DNA of 6,101 bases, taken from the NCBI GenBank assembly GCA_001795115.1, contig MGNI01000126.1, positions 5,449-11,549 on the forward strand, read 5' to 3'. Below are positions 1 through 5,173 of the stretch, piece by piece (positions within the stretch are counted from its first letter, which is position 1; each line of letters opens with the position of its first letter). A program made the position numbers and the translations under genes. The notes under the pieces are model-generated. The model saw only the letters and a program-made list of their open reading frames with translations. It had not been told where the DNA came from and made no database searches. The DNA is from Chloroflexi bacterium RBG_16_48_8 (GTDB taxonomy: Bacteria > Chloroflexota > Anaerolineae > Anaerolineales > E44-bin32).

Positions 1-911
1 CTGGAGCTTGCTCCAACCACCTTCCCTTGTGAGAAAGTCATACTGAAATCTTCGACGAGCATACCGCCATAACTAAGCGGTTTCGACGAAGATACGACAC
101 CTTCCGTTCTATCCTTATGAGGAATGGCAAAGATTTCTTCTGTTGGGATGTTAGCGGTGAAGGCGATCCCATTTAGGCTGGTCATTCGAGCTGCCGCCCA
201 AACATGCCCTTTAGGCAAACCAACTGTTAAATCCGTCCCTGGCGCAGTCACCTTTAATGCATCGTAACGTTTCTGATTGAGATAGTCACGTCTTCTGGTC
301 AACTCATGGATATGGTCCATCCAAGCTGAGACAGGATCAGGATGATCGATTCGGCATATCTTGAAGAGCATCTCCCAAAACCGATCTTGACGCTCTTCAG
401 GCGCAAGCTTAGGCAATACTTTCCTAAGCCACCCGTCCCTCGGAGCGGTGATAATGGCCCAATTCATGTGGTTCTTGCTCTGCAGCTCCGAAAATGGCTT
501 GGAATGTTTTAAAGCAGTCTGTCTCAGGATATTTATCAAGGATGGATCTTGCTGGAAAAACAAATCAGGATCCTCTGCGAAAATGATAAGCACAGCATCC
601 CCTTCCCGAGCAACTTCAATAGCCGCATTCGTTCGCCAAGCTGGAAATTCTTCAAAGGAATCACTTGGAGCGTATTGAGTCCGGATCAACCGCACCTGAT
701 CGTCGTCCCACAGCACGTCAACCAGCTTGGCACCACTTTGATAGGCTTTTGCCACAATCAAGCGAACCAGAGGCGCCAAATCGATGGGCGCACCCAGATT
801 CCCTTGAAAGGGCACTCCAATCAGCAATCTTTGTCCAGGCTGTAGATTGAGGCCAACCTTAACCGCCACTTCAGCATACTTATCCAAATTTTTCTCAAAT
901 GATGTTGACAC
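1..911 (-). CDS. M29-family metallo-aminopeptidase (AmpS / aminopeptidase T type), C-terminus off the window
   Basis: The minus-strand frame is open from a GTG at 911 to the window edge, giving 303 codons; M29 enzymes are usually about 410 residues, so roughly the last quarter is missing. The N-terminus (MSTSFEKNLDKYAEVAVKVG, then LQPGQRLLIGVP at about 23-34) is typical of the family. The decisive match is the stretch NIPTEEIFAIPHKDRTEG at 254-271, which in M29 peptidases carries the first metal-binding glutamate; the remaining glutamate, histidine and aspartate ligands would lie beyond base 1. The family removes N-terminal amino acids from peptides in the cytoplasm using a two-metal centre. 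The GTG start is chosen because AGGGAGG sits six bases upstream and no better start is nearby. It follows the glycosylase gene on the same strand after 184 bases, so separate transcription is likely. The family call is confident; substrate preference cannot be read. Confidence 0.9.
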   Translation of the reverse strand, partial: MSTSFEKNLDKYAEVAVKVGLNLQPGQRLLIGVPFQGNLGAPIDLAPLVRLIVAKAYQSGAKLVDVLWDDDQVRLIRTQYAPSDSFEEFPAWRTNAAIEVAREGDAVLIIFAEDPDLFFQQDPSLINILRQTALKHSKPFSELQSKNHMNWAIITAPRDGWLRKVLPKLAPEERQDRFWEMLFKICRIDHPDPVSAWMDHIHELTRRRDYLNQKRYDALKVTAPGTDLTVGLPKGHVWAAARMTSLNGIAFTANIPTEEIFAIPHKDRTEGVVSSSKPLSYGGMLVEDFSMTFSQGKVVGASS

Positions 912-917
912 AGAGCG

Positions 918-924
918 CCTCCCT
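918..924 (-). promoter_or_regulatory. Ribosome binding site fixing the GTG start of the aminopeptidase
   Basis: The minus strand reads AGGGAGG here, six bases before the GTG at 909-911. It supports a GTG start that a search limited to ATG would miss. Confidence 0.75.
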
Positions 925-1095
925 CTATCACGGCGTGCACCAGCTCGTCATAGGAAATGCATGCGAACTATTTTACGGCCCAACATCTAAGAACATGAAA
1001 TGGTTTTCTGTTATTAAACAAACATCAATATCGATTCATTCAAATCCAAAGGAATATCCCAAGGTGATTTTCTGCAAAGCGACCGATAGAAGCCA

Positions 1096-1926
1096 TCAGA
1101 TTTGGCAGCTTGGGCAGAAATAGCACGCCCCTCCCAAATACTGCATCTTCTCTATAATGCTTCCACAATGTGAACAAGGATTTCCAGCTGCATTCTTGTC
1201 CATCATGCGCACATAGCCACCAGAATGATTGAAAAGATCAACTTCGTCATATCTCCCACCCCGATCAATGATCTCATGGGTTGTAGTTAAGATAGCATCG
1301 TACAACACTTTAATTTGATCTATAGTGAGATCTTTAATAGGATGGCGGGGATGAAGCAAAGCGCGGAACATAATATCTTGAGCGATACTATTCCCTAATC
1401 CAGGGATGATTTGATCTTGCGTCAACAGACTTTTAACGCTGCGATTCTTCTCAGCCACTAGATCATGAATAAGTCCGGAGAAGTATTCCAGGCTAAAGGC
1501 TGGCTCGATGGGCGTGGTCTTCATACGCTTGACATACTCCCTTTTCTGCCCTTCCCCTTCCTCGTGGAGCTCCATTGCCCCCCACATCTGCGTGGTCACA
1601 GTAAAAAAGGAGTCATCTTCCAAGGTGATGTATAGGTGATACTTCTTGGGGGCTCGTGAACCAGCAGGATGATAGTACATTTTCCCACCAAACTCCCCCA
1701 GTAAGAGCACGTATCCAGGTTCTAGCGGGATGAAGATCCACCTTCCTTTTGCGTAGGCTTCGCCCATTAATTTCAATTTGGTAAGGCTGGCGAATGCTTC
1801 CGGGCTGCGGTTGTACCAGACGAACTTGTGGGGGCTGTTCGCCAACCGCCCTTCCTGGATGATCTTCCCTTTCAAGGTTTCATTAACCTGCCTCGCCAAG
1901 ACCACACATTCAGGCAACTCGAACAT
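1096..1926 (-). CDS. Fpg/Nei-family DNA glycosylase paralogue lacking the catalytic proline
   Basis: This 276-residue protein has the full Fpg/Nei layout: an N-terminal beta-rich domain, a helix-two-turn-helix region with PGLGN at 175-179 (followed by the conserved HP at 192-193), and a C-terminal zinc finger with cysteines 251, 254, 271 and 274. Family members excise oxidised bases during base excision repair. The N-terminus is MFELPE instead of MPELPE: the glutamate is kept, but the proline whose amine attacks the damaged nucleotide is phenylalanine. By my alignment the lysine usually following GK in the second active-site strand is arginine (KGRW at 60-63). I recall a wider bacterial subfamily with M-(I/L/F)-E-(I/L)-PE starts, so this is probably a conserved branch and not a local mutation. 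The ATG has GGAGGG six bases upstream. Membership is certain; glycosylase/lyase activity is doubtful, and DNA binding without canonical chemistry is possible. Confidence 0.92.
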   Translation of the reverse strand: MFELPECVVLARQVNETLKGKIIQEGRLANSPHKFVWYNRSPEAFASLTKLKLMGEAYAKGRWIFIPLEPGYVLLLGEFGGKMYYHPAGSRAPKKYHLYITLEDDSFFTVTTQMWGAMELHEEGEGQKREYVKRMKTTPIEPAFSLEYFSGLIHDLVAEKNRSVKSLLTQDQIIPGLGNSIAQDIMFRALLHPRHPIKDLTIDQIKVLYDAILTTTHEIIDRGGRYDEVDLFNHSGGYVRMMDKNAAGNPCSHCGSIIEKMQYLGGACYFCPSCQI

Positions 1927-2411
1927 GTCTGACCCTCCAGCACTCCTGGTCTATCCGAACTCTTCTTTTAGCGTATAATAGAAACTATCCATCGTTTTCG
2001 ATATGGTCCTGGGCATAAGCTCGCATTTTTTAAAACGACTATGATCCACTGGAGCCTCCCCTCCCCTGCCCTAGAAACAATATGAAACACCTCCACATTG
2101 AAGTGCAGTTATGCATCTATTCTCGAGTGATCCTAAGAATCCATATTGGATACCCCAAAACACTTTTATAGAATTCAATGGAAAAGTTGAAGACGAATTA
2201 TTTATGGAAATATTCTGGCTCATTCGGAACCGTATAGGATCTTTATATAAAAGGGTATTCAGATATCCATTCTCCGCTTGGCAAAAAACATCGTTCGTTT
2301 GAATAACAAATGCATCGTATGGAAATCCCAAAGGGCTTCTATTTCCCTTTCAAAATAAGAGTGTAAAACTCTAGAGGAACAACTCCATTCAAGCTCACGA
2401 TCCATGCATCT
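1927..2411. other. AT-rich intergenic stretch without a recognisable gene
   Basis: This gap lies between the 5' end of the glycosylase gene and the 3' end of the GYD gene. Close to the glycosylase start the minus strand contains TATTAT (bases 1975-1980), about 50 bases before the ATG, which could be a -10 box, but no convincing -35 accompanies it. Two overlapping short frames (63 codons on plus from 2111, 86 codons on minus from 2331) have no clear ribosome binding site and no recognisable protein features. A weak hairpin (AGAGT/ACTCT, 2358-2372) followed on the minus strand by TTATTTT could end GYD transcription but is too short to call. The left copy of an 18-bp inverted repeat lies at 2319-2336. 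Confidence 0.5.
2319..2336 (+). repeat. Left copy of exact 18-bp inverted repeat flanking the GYD gene
   Basis: The plus strand reads ATGGAAATCCCAAAGGGC. The reverse complement occurs without mismatch at 2744-2761, and the match stops at once on both sides. This copy is intergenic, about 75 bases beyond the stop codon of the GYD gene. Confidence 0.85.
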
Positions 2412-2696
2412 CTAGACATCTACCATGAGTTTGTCGAACTCCTCAAATCCCAATGCTGGAGCTGTTGTAAAGGAAATCCCTAGCAATTTCGACAATGCCA
2501 CGGATGTCTTCATCGCTTGCGCATTATCCGGAAACTCCAAAACCAAGACAAGATCTGTCTTCCCGAGCAATGCATATCCGGCGATAACCTTACCACCATA
2601 CTTCTCGATCAAAGCATTGGCTTTTTCAGTCCGTTTGGCGCTGATCTGCTTTAAAGCATCCAGCGAATAGTTTCCAAACATGAGATAAGTGGCCAT
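2412..2696 (-). CDS. GYD-domain small protein, 94 residues
   Basis: The product (MATYLMFGNYSLDALKQI, then LLGKTDLVLVLEFPDN at 43-58) matches the GYD domain family, small alpha/beta proteins of about 90-100 residues with a ferredoxin-like ferritin-independent fold of unknown function. The diagnostic G-x-x-D occurs as G45-K-T-D48, followed by the usual PD. The frame stays open for 40 more codons upstream to a TTG at 2816, but the ATG at 2696 is preferred: AAAGGAGG stands seven bases before it and homologues, as I remember them, begin with M-x-x-Y-(I/L). The Rieske-like gene ends 165 bases upstream on the same strand, in the same frame, so the two are probably co-transcribed. The family is clear; the role is unknown, and the pairing with an Fe-S-type protein gives only a faint hint at redox or metal chemistry. 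Confidence 0.85.
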   Translation of the reverse strand: MATYLMFGNYSLDALKQISAKRTEKANALIEKYGGKVIAGYALLGKTDLVLVLEFPDNAQAMKTSVALSKLLGISFTTAPALGFEEFDKLMVDV

Positions 2697-2703
2697 TTCA
2701 ATT

Positions 2704-2711
2704 CCTCCTTT
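2704..2711 (-). promoter_or_regulatory. Strong ribosome binding site deciding the internal start of the GYD gene
   Basis: The minus strand reads AAAGGAGG seven bases before the ATG at 2694-2696. This near-perfect anti-16S match inside a longer open frame is the reason the 94-residue version is preferred over the 134-residue one. Confidence 0.8.
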
Positions 2712-2743
2712 GGATTGCAGTGGTATTAAATTTTGACGAACAT

Positions 2744-2761
2744 GCCCTTTGGGATTTCCAT
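2744..2761 (-). repeat. Right copy of exact 18-bp inverted repeat flanking the GYD gene
   Basis: Read on the minus strand this is ATGGAAATCCCAAAGGGC, identical to the plus strand at 2319-2336. It falls in the open spacer upstream of the GYD ribosome binding site (encoding NGNPKG in that frame), so the pair encloses a 407-bp segment holding the complete GYD gene. Confidence 0.85.
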
Positions 2762-2861
2762 TTAACAGCGCAGCAATCGCTTCAATTTTCTGATCCAGAT
2801 TTTCAAGTTTGCTCAATAAAGATACCTGGTTTTCACCAACATCGCGAGATGGATCGTAATT

Positions 2862-3278
2862 TCACAAAGTGATCAACAGTCTATTACTCTCGACGGAGAC
2901 CGCGTAAGTCTGGACATCACCCTGTGCTGAACCTGAGACGAGCTTTCCAGCATAATCAAAAGTCGATTGTCCTAAGCTGCAACATTGCACCTGGTTTTTT
3001 CCTGGGAGAGGATCCAGTCGCCGCTTTATATGCGGACAGCTGTTCTGAAAAGCGTAATACTGACCATCTTCCCCTTGAAATACGAGGACACGCTCCGTGA
3101 GATCTTTTTCCTCCAACCTTATTGCTCCACTGGCCCCTGCCAACTCGGGAACACGATTGAGGTCTACAACGATTTTCCCATTTTCAAAGGTCCAACAACC
3201 TTCGTCCAATGGCATATTGGTGGCACAGATCCCTAAAATCCGTTGAAGGATGTTACGCTTCTGTGTTTTATCCTGCAT
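2862..3278 (-). CDS. Rieske-like [2Fe-2S] domain protein with an altered second ligand motif
   Basis: The 138-residue product ends in a Rieske-type domain, with the first ligand box C81-P-H83 after VLVFQGEDGQYYAFQNS. Where canonical proteins have C-x-x-H-G-x-x-F-D, this one has C-C-S-L-G-Q-S-T-F-D (99-108): cysteine, phenylalanine and aspartate align, but the histidine is glycine. The doubled cysteine (99, 100) might supply the fourth ligand, or the cluster may be absent. The N-terminal part contains two more cysteines (18 and 28) and no signal peptide, so the protein is probably cytosolic. Rieske ferredoxin-like proteins shuttle electrons for oxygenases or other redox enzymes, but no such partner is in the window. 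The ATG has AGGAGGG seven bases upstream. The GYD gene follows in the same frame after the TGA. I believe similar 'QCCS' Rieske-like proteins exist elsewhere, but cannot confirm it here. Confidence 0.75.
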   Translation of the reverse strand: MQDKTQKRNILQRILGICATNMPLDEGCWTFENGKIVVDLNRVPELAGASGAIRLEEKDLTERVLVFQGEDGQYYAFQNSCPHIKRRLDPLPGKNQVQCCSLGQSTFDYAGKLVSGSAQGDVQTYAVSVESNRLLITL

Positions 3279-3381
3279 GTTGTCACCCTCCTATACCAGG
3301 AGATGCATCCTAGTAGATATATTTTATGTTAGATATGCATTTTATGATGGATTCTCTGAATAATATCATCGAATGGATAGA

Positions 3382-3411
3382 TGTATAAAAGAGATTTTTT
3401 TCCACTTTCAA
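3382..3411 (-). promoter_or_regulatory. Candidate sigma-70 promoter for the Rieske-GYD operon
   Basis: On the minus strand TTGAAA (3411-3406) and TATACA (3387-3382) are separated by 18 bases in an AT-rich stretch, leaving a leader of roughly 95 bases before the Rieske-like ATG at 3278. The surrounding gap (3279-3497) holds no other gene. It is a consensus match by eye only. Confidence 0.4.
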
Positions 3412-3497
3412 GACTTCGCAAAGACTGAGAATGTAAAGAGAGGGCCTGATAGTAGGAAGAATGTTGAAGAACTCAATTCCCCCAATTTTACGGAAGA

Positions 3498-4034
3498 TCA
3501 CCACAGCTCGCCTTCACGCCATTCAGCTGAAAGGGGTGCTTTGAGATTAAGTTTCGGCGTACGGGGTAAGCGAAGGACCATGAACTCCTCATCAGGTGTG
3601 GGAAGCAGTCCATCCGTGGTTTGAATGAATAGAGGTCCTTCCAAACGCTCCCAACCCAATCTAGCGTACCAGCGCTCGTCTGAAGGAGACAAACCACCCA
3701 TATCGAAATCGAGAATACAGGCTTGGACTGCGCGCATGACAGCAGTACCCAACCCAAGTTGTTGATGCGCGGGATGAGCAGCAACAGCTTCAATATAGGC
3801 TGTTCGCAACATCAGTAAGTGATCGTATTGCAGCCAACGTGTAATCCACAATGCATGGCTGACGAGAACTTCATAAACATAGGCAAGGACATGGGTTGGA
3901 TTTTTAAATATGCTGAGTACCGGTTCAAAATCATTCTCATATGCGAGTGAACATAGAAAGAGAACCTCCGCTTGTTGTTTGGGCGATAGGTCCTTACCTT
4001 CAAGCACTTGGATTATCGGTTGTCCTGTGACCAT
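3498..4034 (-). CDS. GNAT acetyltransferase, aminoglycoside 2'-N-acetyltransferase-like
   Basis: The 178-residue protein has a single GNAT fold. Motif A, which binds the acetyl-CoA pyrophosphate, is visible as IEAVAAHPAHQQLGLGTAVM (81-100) with the Q-x-x-G-x-G loop. The following LSPSDERWYARLGWE (115-129), then GPLFIQT and a D-G-L-L-P-T-P-D-E-E stretch, recalls AAC(2')-type enzymes and their uncharacterised relatives. Canonical AAC(2') acetylates the 2' amine of aminoglycosides; this sequence could have another amine substrate, so resistance should not be assumed. The length fits the family. The ATG at 4034 is the first possible start, an in-frame TAA lying two codons upstream, yet there is no good ribosome binding site and no clear promoter. 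The IS21 remnant begins only about 33 bases upstream, so the native promoter was probably displaced. Confidence 0.85.
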   Translation of the reverse strand: MVTGQPIIQVLEGKDLSPKQQAEVLFLCSLAYENDFEPVLSIFKNPTHVLAYVYEVLVSHALWITRWLQYDHLLMLRTAYIEAVAAHPAHQQLGLGTAVMRAVQACILDFDMGGLSPSDERWYARLGWERLEGPLFIQTTDGLLPTPDEEFMVLRLPRTPKLNLKAPLSAEWREGELW

Positions 4035-4087
4035 TGTGGATTAAATTTCCAGTTCTCGAGAATTCATTGTCACTGACTGGACTAGAA

Positions 4088-4141
4088 TTTACCGGTGTAG
4101 TCGCCCACGTATTTACCACGCATCACCTCCCGAGTGTTTAC
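4088..4141 (+). repeat. Three short TTTAC repeats at the presumed IS left end
   Basis: TTTACC at 4088 and 4112 and TTTACT at 4137 are spaced 24 and 25 bases apart, a spacing of roughly two helical turns or slightly more. Multiple end repeats are known in IS21-family elements as transposase-binding sites. The units are short, so the assignment is tentative. Confidence 0.35.
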
Positions 4142-4175
4142 TACTCCAGACAAAGGATAAGTTCGTGACGCAATT

Positions 4176-4201
4176 CCTCCAAGCATAATAAAGCTTGGAG
4201 G
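4176..4201 (+). promoter_or_regulatory. Hairpin sequestering the istA ribosome binding site
   Basis: CCTCCAAGC (4176-4184) and GCTTGGAGG (4193-4201) form a perfect nine-pair stem with an eight-base loop (ATAATAAA). The right arm ends in GGAGG, the ribosome binding site for the istA ATG at 4210 (eight bases away). In RNA the site would be closed. Insertion sequences commonly use this arrangement to stop transposase translation from read-through transcripts, so I infer that function here. Confidence 0.65.
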
Positions 4202-4209
4202 CAAACATC

Positions 4210-4861
4210 ATGGAGCGATTACATATGAACCATTTGCGAGACATTATTCATCATTTCCAGGCGGGCGAAAGCGAACAGCGCATCGCCCGAGACATGTGGA
4301 TTTCATGACCAACCGTGCACAAGTATCACGAGCTGGTAAGGCCAGAAGGATATCTGGAGCCTGGGGCTCTCTTGCCAAACAATCCCAACCTGCTGGCGAC
4401 GCTGAGTCCCGATCCCCAGCTTCCCAAGGTTCCTTCTGCCCTGGAACCTTATCGGTAGGTAGTCATAGACCACCTGGAACGAGACCTGGAGATGGCCACG
4501 ATCTGGCAGCGCCTGCACGACAACTACGGTTACACCGGAAGCATTTCAGCTGTTCGTCACTTTGTCCGCCATCTGGCGGTCGATGATCCAGAAGCATTCA
4601 CCCGAGTGAACACCGACCCCGGAGAAGATATGTAAGTGGATTTCAAATCGGTTGGTCGGTTATATGACCCGGTGATGGGTCGATTTCGCACGGCCTATGC
4701 ATTTGTGGCCACTTTATGCTACAGCCACCACTTGTACGCCGAGCCGGTTTTTGACCATAAGGTCCCAACAATGATTGCCCATCGCTAAAATCGTGAATGA
4801 CAACAAGGATTTCCTAAACGGCCCGGATCGTATCATTCTGTTAAAACGTTCATTTAAGTAA
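4210..4861 (+). pseudogene. istA: IS21-family transposase IstA, decayed and truncated
   Basis: From the ATG at 4210 one frame reads like IstA: an N-terminal helix-turn-helix (HLRDIIHHFQAGESEQRIAR, then PTVHKYHEL), a linker with IWQRLHDNYGYTGSISAVRHF, then the start of the DDE integrase domain (VDFKSVGRLYDPVMGRFRTA, with the first catalytic aspartate at codon 144). Four in-frame stops interrupt it: TGA at 4306, TAG at 4456, TAA at 4633 and TAA at 4786. Around the last one the frame slips, and FLNGPDRIILLK (+1 frame, to the TAA at 4859) matches the stretch around the second catalytic aspartate, itself damaged. About 215 of the usual 400-500 residues remain; the catalytic glutamate and istB are gone. 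The frame is otherwise kept for about 190 codons, so decay has been mostly by point mutation. The gene is non-functional. Confidence 0.88.
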
Positions 4862-4880
4862 AAACTACGAACCAATCATG

Positions 4881-4886
4881 TATAAT
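4881..4886 (+). promoter_or_regulatory. Perfect TATAAT -10 box, possible promoter of the decayed transporter gene
   Basis: TATAAT occurs 27 bases before the first ATG of the transporter remnant in an AT-rich stretch. No recognisable -35 box lies at the usual distance. If active, it could still give transcripts reading into the cobalamin-binding gene at 5174. Confidence 0.3.
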
Positions 4887-4912
4887 AAATGCACTCGTAA
4901 CCGACCATTCAT

Positions 4913-5125
4913 ATGGAGAGGTACGTCAGCTTCATGGAAGCTGATTCTTCAGCCAGCAAGAAAAATGAAATGATGCGGTGAGAGCAGGTTTCTCGCTGGG
5001 ATGGTACTGTTACCCCATCATCAACATCATAACCCATATCAGCGTTGACGGTACATTCATGGATACCTTTTCAAAGCGCGATCATCAACGTGCTGCCATA
5101 GATTGTTTCTAAGCTCATTCTCAGA
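4913..5125 (+). pseudogene. Remnant of a DHA2-family (EmrB/QacA) MFS efflux transporter, N-terminal part only
   Basis: Three short frame pieces read together like the start of a 14-helix drug transporter. Piece one (from ATG 4913 or 4934) is a charged N-terminus ending in EQVSRW, interrupted by TGA at 4979. Piece two, shifted by two bases from 5002, reads WYCYPIINIITHISV then GTFMDTF. Piece three, from about 5072 and back in the first frame, reads QSAIINVLP, then TAG at 5099, then IVSKLILR. Combined, this gives the family's first-helix signature G-T-F-M-x-T-x-x-S-x-I-x-N-V-A-L-P, with the alanine lost. About 65 codons remain of the usual 450-500. Two frameshifts and two stops make it non-functional. 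A hairpin at 4927-4943 (CAGCTTC/GAAGCTG) places the ATG of 4934 in its loop. The identification rests on one motif across frames, so it is moderately sure. Confidence 0.55.
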
Positions 5126-5173
5126 TGAAGTGACTCGAAGGATCTTGGGCCTGGGATTTTAGGGAGGATATTG

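Larger units (their letters stand above)
2697..2861 (-). other. Open in-frame spacer between the Rieske-like and GYD genes, possible extra coding sequence
   Basis: From the TGA of the Rieske-like gene to the ATG of the GYD gene there are 55 sense codons without a stop, in the same frame as both genes. The translation looks protein-like, with a likely coil around LENLDQKIEAIAALLNGN. A possible start is the TTG at 2816, but it lacks a good ribosome binding site. It may be an N-terminal extension of the GYD protein, the relic of a Rieske-GYD fusion, or non-coding spacer open by chance. The right copy of the 18-bp repeat lies inside it. Confidence 0.4.
4068..4861 (+). mobile_element. Truncated, inactive IS21-family element (left part)
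   Basis: This stretch holds the first half of an istA-like transposase gene and its leader. The left end is placed near TGTCACTGACTGG at 4068, because IS21 ends start with TG and this precedes three TTTAC repeats about 24-25 bases apart (4088, 4112, 4137), resembling the repeated transposase-binding sites of the family. The exact end is a guess. No inverted copy of this end is found downstream in the window, and the 3' half of istA and all of istB are missing, so the element cannot move by itself. The right boundary is where recognisable istA sequence stops. Confidence 0.6.

Noticed and set aside
448..1123. Several plus-strand frames of 60-98 codons
   Set aside because: All except the last lie antisense to the aminopeptidase gene, whose frame is continuous and shows family motifs; the last spans the short intergenic gap and has no supporting features.
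2071..2331. Overlapping short frames in the 1927-2411 gap (63 codons on plus from 2111, 86 codons on minus from 2331)
   Set aside because: Neither has a convincing ribosome binding site, recognisable motif or coding-like composition; the region is AT-rich intergenic DNA.
2337..2372. Terminator candidates: AAAGGG/CCCTTT at 2330-2350 and AGAGT/ACTCT at 2358-2372
   Set aside because: Stems are short and AT-rich, and only the second has a weak T-rich tail on the minus strand; not enough to annotate.
3488..3793. Minus-strand frame of 101 codons inside the GNAT gene
   Set aside because: It is a shadow of the GNAT reading frame, which carries the acetyl-CoA motif.
4975..5022. Possible T-box leader, since GGGATGGTACTGTTACCCC resembles the T-box core
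   Set aside because: The core diverges after TGGTAC, no specifier stem or terminator is visible, and the same bases are explained by the transporter remnant.
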